DNA of 64,000 nt. Origin: Pseudoxanthomonas daejeonensis (lineage in GTDB: Bacteria; Pseudomonadota; Gammaproteobacteria; Xanthomonadales; Xanthomonadaceae). The notes below the pieces were generated by a model that worked only from the letters and a program-made list of their open reading frames with translations, made no database searches and had not been told where the DNA came from. A program made the position numbers and the translations under genes. Every line of letters starts with the position of its first letter. Positions within the stretch are counted from its first letter, which is position 1. Location of the stretch: contig NZ_PDWN01000014.1 of the NCBI RefSeq assembly GCF_010093205.1, forward strand, positions 46,581 through 110,580, read 5' to 3'. Below are positions 27,350 to 37,435 of this stretch, one piece after another.

Positions 27350-28095
27350 GCGCGGCGCCGGTACGGGTGGCGATGTGGTCGGGCCCGCGCAACATCTCCA
27401 CGGCGATGATGCGCGCCTGGGAGAACCGCGGAGACTGCGCGGTCAGCGACGAACCGCTGTACGCGCACTACCTGGATCACACCGGCCTGGACCATCCGGC
27501 GCGCGATGAAGTCATCGCCGACGGCGACACCGACTGGCGACGCGTGGTCGATGCCCTGCTCGGCCCGGCGCCCGGCGGTGCCGCGGTCTGGTACCAGAAG
27601 CACATGACCCACCACCTGCTGCCGCACATGGACCACGACTGGATCGCCGGCTTGCGCAACGTGCTGCTGATCCGGGATCCGCGCCAGGTGGTCGCTTCCT
27701 ACGTCAAGTCGCGCGCCACCGTCACCGCCGCGGACATCGGCCTGCCGCAGCAGGTCGCGTTGTACGACGAACTGGCGGCGCGCGGCGCGGCGCCACCGGT
27801 GATCGATGCGGGTGATTTCCTGCACGCCCCCGAAGCGCACCTTCGGGCCCTGTGCGACTGGCTGGGCATCGCCTTCACTCCGCGCATGCTGTCCTGGCCG
27901 AAGGGGCCTCGCGCCAGCGACGGCATCTGGGCGCCGCACTGGTACGCCCAGGTCTGGGACTCCACCGGTTTCGCGACACCACTGGAACGGGACGACGAAC
28001 TGGCCGGAGTCGCCGCGCAGGTCGCCGGAGAGTGCCGTGGCCACTACGAGCGCCTGCATGCGCTGCGCCTGCACGTGGATGCCGCGCCACGCTGA
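27346..28095 (+). CDS. Sulfotransferase-like P-loop protein
   Basis: A 249-residue protein with an N-terminal PAPS-binding-like loop SGPRNIST (residues 12-19) after a short strand. A downstream LLIRDPRQVVASY resembles the 3'-phosphate-binding Arg/Ser stretch of sulfotransferases. It is translationally coupled to the class IV aminotransferase by an ATGA overlap, an arrangement that suggests action on the same metabolite. No substrate can be named. A P-loop kinase-like role is a less likely alternative. Confidence 0.8.
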   Translation: MSAAPVRVAMWSGPRNISTAMMRAWENRGDCAVSDEPLYAHYLDHTGLDHPARDEVIADGDTDWRRVVDALLGPAPGGAAVWYQKHMTHHLLPHMDHDWIAGLRNVLLIRDPRQVVASYVKSRATVTAADIGLPQQVALYDELAARGAAPPVIDAGDFLHAPEAHLRALCDWLGIAFTPRMLSWPKGPRASDGIWAPHWYAQVWDSTGFATPLERDDELAGVAAQVAGECRGHYERLHALRLHVDAAPR

Positions 28096-28299
28096 CCGGC
28101 CGCCATGCGTTGACCGCCGCTGCGCCGGCGAGCGCCCGGGAGCTGCACCGCATTCGATCACGCCCACCAGGGGCACCCTTGCGTGGCACGTGCAGGACGT
28201 ACCGACAAGCGCGTGTGCCATGCTTCGGCACGCCCACCCAGACACCGCCTTGACGCCGCACTGGGGACTATGGGGGCCCCGCGTCGCAGAGGTGATCCC

Positions 28300-30471
28300 A
28301 TGGCCAGCCGCAAGACTCCCACCGCCACGGCCCCGGGCCGCAAGCCCGACCGCAGCCCCACGCCGGCCAAGCCCAAGGCGGCGGGAACCACCGGCCGCAA
28401 GGCCGGCCCGGATCCGGATGCCGGTGGTCCGCGCGGCGATGGCGACGAACTGCAGCAGCAGGCCGGCGGAACGCATCCGCCGCTGACCACCAACCAGGGC
28501 GTGGTCGTCGCCGACAACCAGAACTCGCTCAAGGCGACCCCGAAAGGTCCAACGCTGCTGGAGGATTTCATCCTCCGCGAGAAGATCACCCATTTCGACC
28601 ACGAACGCATTCCCGAGCGCATCGTGCACGCGCGTGGCTCGGCCGCGCACGGCTATTTCGAGCTGACGAAATCCCTGAAGCGCTACACCACCGCCAGCCT
28701 GTTCACCGAGGTGGGCAAGCGGACGCCGGTGTTCACCCGCTTCTCGACCGTGGCCGGCGGCGCCGGTTCGGTCGACACGCCGCGCGACGTGCGCGGGTTC
28801 GCGGTGAAGTTCTATACCGACCAGGGCAACTTCGACCTGGTCGGCAACAACATCCCGGTGTTCTTCATCCAGGACGCGATGAAATTCCCGGACGTGGTCC
28901 ACTCGGTGAAGATGGAACCTGACCGCGCCTTCCCGCAGGCGGCCAGCGCGCACGACACGTTCTGGGACTTCATCTCGCTGACCCCCGAATCGATGCACAT
29001 GATCATGTGGGCGATGAGCGACCGCACCATCCCCCGCTCGCTGCGCATGATCGAGGGCTTCGGCGTGCACAGCTTCCGGCTGCTCGACAAGGCCGGGCGC
29101 AGCACCTTCGTCAAGTTCCACTGGCGACCCCGGCTGGGCATCCAGTCCACGATCTGGGACGAGGCGTTGAAGCTGCAGGCGGCCGACAACGATTTCCACC
29201 GGCGCGACCTGTTCGAGTCGATCCAGGCAGGCGCCTACCCGGAGTGGGACCTGGCGGTGCAGCTGTTCACCGAAGAGGACGCCGAGGCCTTCCCGTTCGA
29301 CCACCTCGATCCGACCAAGCTGGTGCCCGAGTCGCTGGTGCCGCTGCAGGTGATCGGCCGCATGGTGCTGGACCGCTGGCCGGACAACTTCTTCGCCGAG
29401 ACCGAACAGGTCGCGTTCTGCCCGGCCAACCTGGTGCCGGGCATCGACTTCTCCAACGACCCGCTGCTTCAGGGCCGGCTGTTCTCCTACCTGGACACCC
29501 AGCTCATCCGCCTGGGCGGCCCCAACTTCCACCAGATCCCGGTCAACCAGCCCCGTTGCCCGTTCGCCAACCACCAGCGCGACGGCCACATGCAGATGCA
29601 GGTGCACCGGGGGCGGGTCAACTACGAACCCAGCTCGCTGCAGGAGGACAGCCCGCGCGCCGACCGGCGCGCGGGTTTCCAGAGCCACGCCACGCAGCCC
29701 GACGACGGCGCCAAGGGCCGCATCCGCCCGGAAAGCTTCGCCGACCACTACAGCCAGGCGCGGATGTTCTTCACCAGCCTGGAGGCGCCCGAGCAGGCGC
29801 ACCTGGCATCGGCGCTGGTCTTCGAGCTTTCCAAGGTGGAAACGCCGAAGGTGCGCGAACGCATGGTCGGGCACCTGCGCAACATCGACGACGGACTCGC
29901 GCAGCGCGTGGCCGATGGCCTGGGCCTGGACGCACTGCCGCCGCAGCCGCCGTGCGCGGTCCCGGCCCAGCGCATGCCCGCCGCGCCGGAGGTGCGGATC
30001 ATCGGCCGCATGAAGCAGACCCTGGAAGGCCGCTGCGTCGGCATCCTGTTCGACGAGGGATCGGACGCGACCGTGCTGCGTGCCCTCGTGCGCGCGGCAG
30101 AGGGCGCCGGCGCGATGGTGAAGCTGGTCGCTCCGCGACTCGGGGGCGCGGTCCTTTCGGATGGACGCCGCCAGGCCGCCGACGGCCAGCTGGCAGGCAC
30201 GCCTTCGGTGCTGTTCGACGCGGTGGCCGTGGTGCTGTCGGCGGAGGCCGGCGCGAAGCTGTCGCGCGAGGCGGCAGCGGTGGATTTCGTTCGCGATGCG
30301 TTCGGCCACCTCAAGGCCATCGCCGCCGATGCCGGTGCGCAGGCGGTGCTCAAGGCCGGCGGCATCGGCAAGGATGGCGGCGTGCTTGAAGCGACCGATA
30401 CCCGGGCGTTCGTCGATGCCGCCGCGACGCGCCAGTGGGCGCGCGAGACGAAGGTGCGCACCTTGGCGTGA
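28300..30471 (+). CDS. katE: Large-subunit haem catalase (HPII, KatE type)
   Basis: A 723-residue catalase that decomposes hydrogen peroxide. Expected residues are present: distal H110 ([12 protein letters not shown]), N183 ([11 protein letters not shown]) and proximal haem-ligand Y397 (RLFSYLDTQ). A Lys/Pro-rich N-terminal tail of about 60 residues and a C-terminal flavodoxin-like domain (from about 565, with [20 protein letters not shown]) mark it as the large clade 2 type. The ATG at 28300 has AGAGGTGAT upstream; earlier in-frame starts lack this. It stands alone and ends 78 bases from the convergent permease gene. Confidence 0.96.
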   Translation: MASRKTPTATAPGRKPDRSPTPAKPKAAGTTGRKAGPDPDAGGPRGDGDELQQQAGGTHPPLTTNQGVVVADNQNSLKATPKGPTLLEDFILREKITHFDHERIPERIVHARGSAAHGYFELTKSLKRYTTASLFTEVGKRTPVFTRFSTVAGGAGSVDTPRDVRGFAVKFYTDQGNFDLVGNNIPVFFIQDAMKFPDVVHSVKMEPDRAFPQAASAHDTFWDFISLTPESMHMIMWAMSDRTIPRSLRMIEGFGVHSFRLLDKAGRSTFVKFHWRPRLGIQSTIWDEALKLQAADNDFHRRDLFESIQAGAYPEWDLAVQLFTEEDAEAFPFDHLDPTKLVPESLVPLQVIGRMVLDRWPDNFFAETEQVAFCPANLVPGIDFSNDPLLQGRLFSYLDTQLIRLGGPNFHQIPVNQPRCPFANHQRDGHMQMQVHRGRVNYEPSSLQEDSPRADRRAGFQSHATQPDDGAKGRIRPESFADHYSQARMFFTSLEAPEQAHLASALVFELSKVETPKVRERMVGHLRNIDDGLAQRVADGLGLDALPPQPPCAVPAQRMPAAPEVRIIGRMKQTLEGRCVGILFDEGSDATVLRALVRAAEGAGAMVKLVAPRLGGAVLSDGRRQAADGQLAGTPSVLFDAVAVVLSAEAGAKLSREAAAVDFVRDAFGHLKAIAADAGAQAVLKAGGIGKDGGVLEATDTRAFVDAAATRQWARETKVRTLA

Positions 30472-30475
30472 TCGG

Positions 30476-30505
30476 GGACGGGTGCGGCGATTGCCGCACC
30501 CGTCC
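30476..30505. terminator. Perfect hairpin between katE and the permease gene
   Basis: A 13-bp perfect stem (GGACGGGTGCGGC / GCCGCACCCGTCC) with a GATT loop begins 5 bases after the katE stop. There is no T run on either strand, so it may be a Rho-assisted bidirectional terminator or a 3' end stabiliser. Confidence 0.5.
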
Positions 30506-30549
30506 ATGCCTGGCGACGCAGGTTCGGCCGCCACGCGATGTGGCGGCGG

Positions 30550-31914
30550 CTATCGCCCGCGTCGGGCCAAGGCGCTGCCTGCGGCAATCAACGCGGTCAG
30601 TGCCACCATCGACAGGAACTGCGCTCGCGTCTGTGGACCGGCCAGCAGCAGGACGAAGATCACGACGAGGATCGCCAGCGCCATCAGCGTCAGCACGGGG
30701 AAGCCGGCCATGCGGAACGGCAGCCGGGTCCCGGCCCGGTCGGCGCGACGACGCAGGATCAGTTGCGACAGCAATGCGATGGTCCAGACCAGCAGGCAGG
30801 TCGAGCCGACGATGTTGAGCAGCGTCGGCAGCACCCGTTCGGGAAACATCAGTTCCAGGCCGGCGGCGACGAAGCCGAACAGCACGCTGGCCAGCACCGC
30901 GGCCACCGGCACCAGGCGCGCGTCGGTACGACCCAGCAGCGCAGGCGCCTCGCCGCGCTGGCCCAGCGACTGGATCATGCGTGAGGCGCCATAGAGGTTG
31001 GCGTTGAGCGCCGACAGCAGCGCGATCACCGCCACCAGCGTGATCGCGGCGGCGGCACCCGGGATGTTCGCTATCTGCAGCACGGCCGCGAAGGGCGACT
31101 TCAGCGCAGGGCTGGTCCACGGCACCACGGCGACGATCACGCTCAGCGAGCCCAGGTAGAAGACCACGATGCGCCAGGCCACGGTGCGGATCGCGCGGGC
31201 GACGCTGCGCTCCGGATCCTCGGTCTCGGCCGCGGCCACGGCCACGATCTCGGTACCGCCGAACGCGAACACCACCACCAGCAGGGCCGCGCCGATCCCG
31301 GCCAGGCCGGCCGGAGCAAAGCCGCCATGCGCGGTGAAGTTGGACAGGCCGGGGGAAGCCACGTCCGGAAGCCAGCCCAGCAGCAGCGCGACGCCGACCA
31401 GGATGAAGGCGATGATCGCCGCGACCTTGATGATCGCGAACCAGAATTCGAACTCGCCGAAGTTGCGTACGCCCAGCAGGTTGATCACGGTGAACGCCGC
31501 CATGAACAGCAGCGCCAGCGCCGGCACCGACAACCCGGGCCACAGGCTGGCGAGCAACCCCGCCGCGCCCACCGCTTCGGCGGCGATCACGATCACCAGC
31601 TGCACCCACCACAGCCAGCCCACGGTCGCGCCGGCGGTGGCACCCATCGCATCGGCGGCATACACCGAGAACGCACCGCGGTTCGGGCGCGCGGCGGCCA
31701 TCTCGCCCAGCGCGTGCATCACGATGATCACCAGTGCGCCGGCCACCACGTAGGACAGCAGCACCGCCGGGCCGGCCAGCTGCACGCCCACCCCGGACCC
31801 CAGGAACAGTCCGGCGCCGATCGCGCTGCCCAGGCCCATCATGACCAGCTGGCGCGGCTTGAGCGTGTGCGTGTTGCGCCCGGTGTCGGAGGTGCTGGAA
31901 CGGTCGGCGGACAT
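30550..31914 (-). CDS. APC-superfamily amino acid permease
   Basis: A 454-residue inner-membrane transporter with 12 hydrophobic segments. It begins LKPRQLVMMGLGSAIGAGLFLGSG, the APC TM1 unwound GSAIGAG substrate site, and has the conserved FAFGGTEIVAVAAAETEDPERS in TM6 and after. The family (GabP/AroP/CycA group) imports amino acids by proton symport. The ATG at 31914 starts at MSADRSS; the frame upstream is open but is not membrane protein. The specific substrate is not readable. Confidence 0.92.
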   Translation of the reverse strand: MSADRSSTSDTGRNTHTLKPRQLVMMGLGSAIGAGLFLGSGVGVQLAGPAVLLSYVVAGALVIIVMHALGEMAAARPNRGAFSVYAADAMGATAGATVGWLWWVQLVIVIAAEAVGAAGLLASLWPGLSVPALALLFMAAFTVINLLGVRNFGEFEFWFAIIKVAAIIAFILVGVALLLGWLPDVASPGLSNFTAHGGFAPAGLAGIGAALLVVVFAFGGTEIVAVAAAETEDPERSVARAIRTVAWRIVVFYLGSLSVIVAVVPWTSPALKSPFAAVLQIANIPGAAAAITLVAVIALLSALNANLYGASRMIQSLGQRGEAPALLGRTDARLVPVAAVLASVLFGFVAAGLELMFPERVLPTLLNIVGSTCLLVWTIALLSQLILRRRADRAGTRLPFRMAGFPVLTLMALAILVVIFVLLLAGPQTRAQFLSMVALTALIAAGSALARRGR

Positions 31915-32103
31915 CACGCGGCTACTCGCTGAAAGACGGCACACGATACAGGCACGACGCCTGGATCCGCAGCCCGGCGACGGGCCAGCCCGGGCGCTCC
32001 CCTGGCCTGCCCCCTCGGCAACCCTGCCCGGATTTTTCACGACCGCCTTACCGCGCGTTGCGTTAGCTGGGCCTGCACGATGGGTGCACCCCGGAGACCC
32101 CCC

Positions 32104-32667
32104 ATGCCCCGTGGAGACAAGTCCAGCTACACCGGCAAGCAGCAACGCCAGGCCGAACATATCGAGGACAGCGAGAAGGAGCAGGGCCGCAGCCAGGAAG
32201 ATGCCGAACGCATCGCCTGGGCAACCGTGAACAAGCAGGATGGCGGCGGCAAGCAATCGGGCAGTGGCCGCAAGACCGCGACGAAGAAGGCTGCGAAGAA
32301 GGCCACGAAGAAGGCTGCAAGCAAGGTCGCGCCCCGGAAGGCCACCCGCAAAGCCGCGAAGAAGGCGACGAAGAAGGCGACAAAGAAGACGGCAAGGAAG
32401 GCGACGACGAAAGCGGCCAGGAAAACGACCGGGACGGCAACCCGATCACCGGCGAAGACGGCGACCCGCAAGACTGCAGAGAAGACCGCGAAGAAGGCAG
32501 CCAAGACTACGAGTGCAACAAAGAAGGTCGCCCGCAAAGCGGCCACGAAAGGCACCAAGGCCACGAAGAAGTCCGCGACCGGTAAGGCGCCGCGCAAGGC
32601 AGCGAAGAAGACCGCGAGCCGGAGCACATCGGCGCGCAAGACCCCCGCCCGCAAGGCTGCGCGCTGA
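32104..32667 (+). CDS. Histone H1-like basic protein with plasmid-stabilisation/ChaB-like N-terminus
   Basis: A 187-residue protein. Residues 1-50 are a compact helical segment (SSYTGKQQRQAEHIEDSEKE ... EDAERIAWATVNKQDGGGKQSG) of the small stress-associated type seen in many proteobacteria. Residues 55-187 are low-complexity Lys/Ala/Thr repeats of KKAAKKATKKA style, as in bacterial histone H1-like proteins (AlgP, BpH1). The tail should bind DNA or RNA non-specifically. Repeat number may vary between strains. The ATG at 32104 is used. The adjacent permease gene is divergent. The biological role is unknown. Confidence 0.8.
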   Translation: MPRGDKSSYTGKQQRQAEHIEDSEKEQGRSQEDAERIAWATVNKQDGGGKQSGSGRKTATKKAAKKATKKAASKVAPRKATRKAAKKATKKATKKTARKATTKAARKTTGTATRSPAKTATRKTAEKTAKKAAKTTSATKKVARKAATKGTKATKKSATGKAPRKAAKKTASRSTSARKTPARKAAR

Positions 32668-32715
32668 AGCCCGCGCCCCGCACTCTGAGACCGTCAGCGC
32701 TTCGCACCAACGCCT

Positions 32716-33363
32716 TTACCTTCCGTCGACGCGAAAGAACCAGTCGCGAACCGCCGGCGGAAGGCGCGCCTCGACCGGGATGTGCAGCGCGACGCAGGCA
32801 TCGAGCGCATCGCGCACCCGTCGTTGCGCGAAGGTCGGACCAGCCCGGTTCTCCAGCTCGTCCACCGAAAGCTGGGCCAGGGTCCATTCGTGCAGCCGGT
32901 CGGCACGATCGAGCAGCGCGGCCCGCAGCCAGCCCTCGAGCGGATGCACGCGATAGCCACGCCCGTGCAGGGCCGCCACGCGCGCCTCCACTGCGGCTTC
33001 CGCACCGCGGAACCACTCGGTATGGCCGCCGGCGCCGGTGGCGATGGCCAGCGGCGCCGGCGCGTTGTGCTCGCCCAGTCCGCCGCGCAGTTCCAGCTCC
33101 AGGTCGCGGGCATCGCGCGTGGATTCGGCTTCGACCAGCGTTCCGCGCTCCAGGTCGAAGAATTCGAACCAGCGCGGATGCAGCGCGTTGATGCGCGCAA
33201 GCGGATCGTTCGAGAACCCGATCTTGCAGTGATCTTCCCAGCGACAGGGGAACACATAGGCGAAACAGCGGCCGTCGGTCGGGACGGCACCGGCCCGGTC
33301 GCCCCCCGCTGCTGCGCGCGCGCTCACGGGATCGACGAGAGCGGCGCAACGCCCCGTCCTCAT
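32716..33363 (-). CDS. GIY-YIG/T5orf172-like protein, last gene of the SOS mutagenesis operon
   Basis: A 215-residue protein with a GIY-YIG-like core in residues 31-100. Y36 lies in CFAYVF, KIG is at 47-49 in HCKIGFSNDPLAR with R57, and a later acidic helix ESTRDARDLELELR holds E89 as the likely metal-binding Glu. The arrangement matches the T5orf172 branch of GIY-YIG nucleases. The C-terminal half is helical and unrecognised. The ATG at 33363 overlaps the alkB stop (ATGA). It is probably the final gene of the lexA2 operon and hence SOS-regulated. Nuclease activity is inferred. Confidence 0.7.
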   Translation of the reverse strand: MRTGRCAALVDPVSARAAAGGDRAGAVPTDGRCFAYVFPCRWEDHCKIGFSNDPLARINALHPRWFEFFDLERGTLVEAESTRDARDLELELRGGLGEHNAPAPLAIATGAGGHTEWFRGAEAAVEARVAALHGRGYRVHPLEGWLRAALLDRADRLHEWTLAQLSVDELENRAGPTFAQRRVRDALDACVALHIPVEARLPPAVRDWFFRVDGR

Positions 33364-34121
33364 TGCCCGCCGACCCTGGAGGGCGGCGCGGCCGAGGGCG
33401 TCCCTGCGTCCAACCTCTGTGCATCGGCCTCCTGCCGCCCCTGCCCCGCCGATGCGGGCCGCTGGCGGTGCAGCGCCTGCGCCGGGGTGAAGCTGCGACG
33501 CATCTCCCCGTTTTCCGGACGCGCCTGCAGGTGCGGCGACATCGCCGGACGCGCCCGGTACACCGCGCTCATCCGTGGCGCCGCCGGCCTCGCCGTCTTG
33601 GGGATGCCGTGTTCGTGGGTGACCTGGCTGGCATGGCTCATCACCAGCAGGCTGCCCGGTTCCAGGTCGATCCCGAGCGCACGCCCGCCGGCCTTGGCGC
33701 GGATGTTCATCCGGCGCGGGGCGCCCAGGGACACCAGCGCGATCGGCTGTCCCGGCACCAGCATGTGCAGCTTGTCGTTGTGCATGGCGACGCTGTCGTG
33801 GCCGTCGCGATAGAGATTCAGCCCCACCGAGTTGTAACCGCCGGGCACGGAGGCCTGCACGCGCGCCAGCATCTTCGCCAGCGGCAGGCTGGCGGGGAGG
33901 CCCTCGTGCGAGTCCTGATCGAACGGGTACCAGGCCTGCAGCCGCGGCACGTCGACCACGCGGTCGTACATCGGCCGCCGCTGGTGCTGCCATTCGCAAT
34001 GGGCGCACAGGGCCTGGAACCATGCCTCGGCCTCGCCTTCATCGACGAACGCGGGCCAGTAGCGGATGCCGCCCTCGGCATCTTCGACGAGCTGGATCGG
34101 GGTGGCGGCGAACAGGTCCAT
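33360..34121 (-). CDS. AlkB-family 2-oxoglutarate/Fe(II) dioxygenase (alkylated nucleic acid repair)
   Basis: A 253-residue protein. The iron-binding HxD is H114/D116 in AMHNDK, the distal His is in THEHGIPKT (H171), and the 2-oxoglutarate arginines are in PRMSAVYR (R183, R189). GGYNSVGLNLYRDGHDS and SLGAPRRMNI are typical AlkB/ALKBH2 features. The enzyme oxidatively demethylates alkylated bases. The last 50 residues are a Pro/Arg-rich tail beyond the usual end. The ATG at 34121 lies 2 bases after the dnaE2 stop, and its 3' end overlaps the GIY-YIG gene, so it belongs to the mutagenesis operon. Confidence 0.88.
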   Translation of the reverse strand: MDLFAATPIQLVEDAEGGIRYWPAFVDEGEAEAWFQALCAHCEWQHQRRPMYDRVVDVPRLQAWYPFDQDSHEGLPASLPLAKMLARVQASVPGGYNSVGLNLYRDGHDSVAMHNDKLHMLVPGQPIALVSLGAPRRMNIRAKAGGRALGIDLEPGSLLVMSHASQVTHEHGIPKTARPAAPRMSAVYRARPAMSPHLQARPENGEMRRSFTPAQALHRQRPASAGQGRQEADAQRLDAGTPSAAPPSRVGGQ

Positions 34122-34123
34122 GC

Positions 34124-37100
34124 TCAATGGAAATCCCTCGAATCGACCGGCAGGCCACCGAGCAGGCCGCTGAGATCCTCCATCTGCCCGGCCACAAGGT
34201 GTTCGACGCCATCGACGCGTTCCCAGCGCCCGCGCACGGCCAGCAGTCGCGACTGCAGCAGCGGCTTGCGCTGGCGGATGGCCAGGTGCGGCCACACGAT
34301 CACGTTGACCATGCCGTGCTCGTCCTCGAGGGTGACGAAGATCGTGCCCTTGGCCGTGGCCGGTCGCTGGCGCTGGGTAACCAGGCCGGCGACATGCACG
34401 CCGCTGCCGTGGGGCCGTCCGCGCAGTTCGCGCGAGCCGAGGATGCGCCGCTGCACCATCTGCGCGCGCAGCAGCGCCATCGGATGGGTGCGCAGGCTCA
34501 GCCCGGTGCTGCGGTAGTCGGCGGCCAGTTCTTCGCCCAGCCGCGGCGCCGGCAGTTCGATCCGCGCTTCTTCCGGACTGCCGGGCAACAAGGGCCGGTG
34601 CTGCTCGACGCCTGCCACCGCCCAGCGCGCGGCGTTGCGGTGGCCGGCCAGTGCGTCCAGCGCACCGGCTTCGGCCAGCGCGTTGCGCGCTTTCGCATCC
34701 AGCCCCGCGCGCAGGCACAGGTCGCGTATGTCGGCGAACGGCCGCTGCGCGCGCGCGGCCGTGATCGCATCCGCTACCCGCTCCGACATCCCGGCCACCT
34801 GGCGCAGGCCGAGGCGCAATGCGGGCTGCCCGCCATCGTCGGCTCCGGCGCGCACATGTCCGCCTTCCAGCGTGTTGTGCCAGTCGCTGTGGACCACGTC
34901 CACCGGCCGCACCTCGATGCCGCGCCGGTCGCCGCGCCCGCGCCGCGCGTCCTGCACGATCTGGCTGGCTGAGTAGAAGCCCATCGGCTGCGCGTTGAGC
35001 AGGGCGCAGGCGAACGCCGCCGGCTCGTGCCGCTTCAGCCAGCAGCTGATGTAGACCAGCTTGGCGAACGAGGCGGCATGGCTCTGCGGGAAACCGTAGG
35101 AACCGAAACCCTTGATCTGCTCGAAGATCTGGTCGATGAAGTCGGAGGCATAGCCTTTGCCTTCCATCAACTCGCGGATGCGGATGCGGTGCGGCTCCAT
35201 GTCACCGCCGCGCTTCCAGGCGGCCATCGAGCGGCGCAGGCCGTCGGCCTGGTCGGCGTCGTAGCCGGCATGCATCACCAGCTCCATCACCTGCTCCTGG
35301 AACAGGGGGATGCCCAGGGTGTCGCCAAGGATCGCCTTCACTCCTTCGGACGGATAGGTGACGTCCTCCTTGCCCATGCGCCGGCGCAAATAGGGGTGGA
35401 CCATGCCGCCCTGGATCGGGCCGGGACGCACGATCGCCACCTGCACCACGATGTCGTAGAACTTCGCCGGCCTGAGCCGCGGCAGCATGCTCATCTGCGC
35501 GCGCGATTCGATCTGGAACACGCCGACGGTGTCGGCGGCCTGCATCATTTCGTACGTCGGCACGTCGTCGCCCGGGACGGTGGCCATGTCCAGCGCCAGC
35601 CCGCGATGCCGCTCGACCAGGTCGAAGGCCTTGCGGATGCAGGTCAGCATGCCCAGCGCCAGGCAGTCGACCTTTAGTAACTTCAAGGTCTCCAAATCGT
35701 CCTTGTCCCACTGGATGATGGTGCGGTCGACCATCGCCGCGTTCTCCACCGGCACCAGCGCCGACAGCGGGGTGTCGGAGATCACGAAGCCACCGACGTG
35801 CTGCGACAGGTGCCGCGGCCGGCCCTCGATCATCCCCGCCAGCGCCAGCACCTTGCGGACCATCGGATTGCCGGGATCGAAGCCGGCCTCGCGCAGGCGC
35901 TGCTCCATAGGCGTTTCGCCATTGCCCCAGCCAAAGCATTCGGCGAGCAGACCGATCTGGTCCTGGGGCAGTCCGAAGGCCTTGGCCACGTCGCGCACCG
36001 CGCTCTTGCCGCGGTAGCTGATCACCGTGGCGGCCAGCGCCGCGCGCTGGCGTCCGTACTTCCCGTAGACGTACTGCATCACCTCTTCGCGCCGCTCGTG
36101 TTCGAAGTCGACGTCGATGTCGGGGGGTTCCTTCCGCGCGCGCGACAGGAAGCGGGCGATGAGCAGCCGGGTTTCGGCCGGGTTCACCGCAGTGATGCCC
36201 AGCGCGTAGCACACCGCCGAGTTGGCCGAGGAACCCCGGCCCTGGCAGAGGATCTGTTTTTCCCGGGCGAACCGCACGATGTCGTGCACGGTCAGGAAGA
36301 ACGCCTCGTACTCCAGCTCGGCGATCAGGGCCAGCTCCTCCTCGATCTGCGCGCGCGCTTTTTCAGGCACCCCTCCGGGCCAGCGCTCGCGCATGCCGGC
36401 CTCGGTCAATGCGCGCAGGTGGCTGGACGGGGTTTCGCCTTCGGGCACCAGTTCCTTCGGATACCGGTACTTCACCTCGCGCATGCTGAAGGTGCAGCGC
36501 GCGGCCAGCGCCGCGGCCGCTTCGAGCAGCTGGGCGGGATGGATATTCCCCAGCGCGCGGCGCGTGCGCAGGTGGCGCTCGCCGTTGCGGAACAGCAAGG
36601 CGCCGGCTTCGGCCAGCGTGGTCGTGTGGCGGATCGCGGTCAGCGTGTCCTGCAGCACGCGCTCGCGCCGCTGCGCCATGTGCACGTCGCCGCAGGCCAG
36701 CGCCGGCAATCGCAGTTCCGCCGCCAACGCCAGCAGGCGCGACAGCCTGGCCGCGTCGTCGGTCTCGCGATGCAGCTCCACGCCGAGGAAGGCGCGGTCG
36801 CCGAACACCTGCTGCAGCCAGCGCCCCTGGGCCGGATCAGGTTCCGCGCCGGGGATCCACAGCGCGAACAGGCCGCAGTGCGCCGAGCCGGGCAAGCCCG
36901 GCTCTACGCCAGCTTCACCTGCCCAGTCACCTTGCGCGCCTGCCGCGATCACCCGCTCCACGTCCGCACGGGCCAACCGGTAGCCCTTCTTCTCCACGCT
37001 GCGCCGCGCGACGGTGATCAGTTCGCACAACCGGGTGTAGCCAGCGTGGTTCTCCACCAGCAGCACGCACTTCAGCCCATCGACCAGCACGAATTCGCTG

Positions 37101-37435
37101 CCGACCACCAGCGGCACGCCGGTAGCCTCGGAAGCTTCCAGCGCGCGCACGATCCCGGCCAGCGAGCATTCGTCGGTGATCGCCAGCGCGCTGTAACCAC
37201 AACGCTGCGCACGCTCGAACAACGCCTCCGCATCGCTGGCGCCGCGCAGGAACGAGAAATCCGACACGCAGTGCAGCTCGGCATACGCCGGCAGGCCGTC
37301 GTCGGCGCCCGCAGGGTGGGCCACGTCGTCGTTGGCCGCGCGCAGGCCCAGCCGCTGCGCCACTTCCCAGGCGCGTGGCGGACGCCCGCCGGGGGTGTCG
37401 CGGTCCACGCCGTCCACGGCTTCGTCCCAGCTCAT
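34124..37435 (-). CDS. dnaE2: Error-prone DNA polymerase III alpha-like subunit DnaE2 (ImuC)
   Basis: A 1103-residue polymerase. The N-terminal PHP domain starts at [17 protein letters not shown], followed by a C-family polymerase core. [12 protein letters not shown] holds the catalytic aspartates D439, D441 and D443. The C-terminal part has the DnaE2-type OB region ([18 protein letters not shown]). With ImuA and ImuB it performs damage-induced mutagenesis. The ATG at 37435 overlaps the imuB stop as ATGA; a GTG three codons upstream is possible. A REP-like palindrome inside the gene encodes about 10 extra residues near position 175-185. Confidence 0.95.
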   Translation of the reverse strand: MSWDEAVDGVDRDTPGGRPPRAWEVAQRLGLRAANDDVAHPAGADDGLPAYAELHCVSDFSFLRGASDAEALFERAQRCGYSALAITDECSLAGIVRALEASEATGVPLVVGSEFVLVDGLKCVLLVENHAGYTRLCELITVARRSVEKKGYRLARADVERVIAAGAQGDWAGEAGVEPGLPGSAHCGLFALWIPGAEPDPAQGRWLQQVFGDRAFLGVELHRETDDAARLSRLLALAAELRLPALACGDVHMAQRRERVLQDTLTAIRHTTTLAEAGALLFRNGERHLRTRRALGNIHPAQLLEAAAALAARCTFSMREVKYRYPKELVPEGETPSSHLRALTEAGMRERWPGGVPEKARAQIEEELALIAELEYEAFFLTVHDIVRFAREKQILCQGRGSSANSAVCYALGITAVNPAETRLLIARFLSRARKEPPDIDVDFEHERREEVMQYVYGKYGRQRAALAATVISYRGKSAVRDVAKAFGLPQDQIGLLAECFGWGNGETPMEQRLREAGFDPGNPMVRKVLALAGMIEGRPRHLSQHVGGFVISDTPLSALVPVENAAMVDRTIIQWDKDDLETLKLLKVDCLALGMLTCIRKAFDLVERHRGLALDMATVPGDDVPTYEMMQAADTVGVFQIESRAQMSMLPRLRPAKFYDIVVQVAIVRPGPIQGGMVHPYLRRRMGKEDVTYPSEGVKAILGDTLGIPLFQEQVMELVMHAGYDADQADGLRRSMAAWKRGGDMEPHRIRIRELMEGKGYASDFIDQIFEQIKGFGSYGFPQSHAASFAKLVYISCWLKRHEPAAFACALLNAQPMGFYSASQIVQDARRGRGDRRGIEVRPVDVVHSDWHNTLEGGHVRAGADDGGQPALRLGLRQVAGMSERVADAITAARAQRPFADIRDLCLRAGLDAKARNALAEAGALDALAGHRNAARWAVAGVEQHRPLLPGSPEEARIELPAPRLGEELAADYRSTGLSLRTHPMALLRAQMVQRRILGSRELRGRPHGSGVHVAGLVTQRQRPATAKGTIFVTLEDEHGMVNVIVWPHLAIRQRKPLLQSRLLAVRGRWERVDGVEHLVAGQMEDLSGLLGGLPVDSRDFH
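36882..36910. repeat. REP-like palindrome inside dnaE2
   Basis: GCCGAGCCGGGC AA GCCCGGCTC is a near-perfect palindrome with a TACGCC tail. Read on the coding (minus) strand it is GGCGTAGAGCC... in a frame that gives [11 protein letters not shown]. Its core GGGCTTGCCC is shared with elements near 45271 and 62122. The frame reads GTA-GAG, so the embedded TAG is not a stop. Confidence 0.65.
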
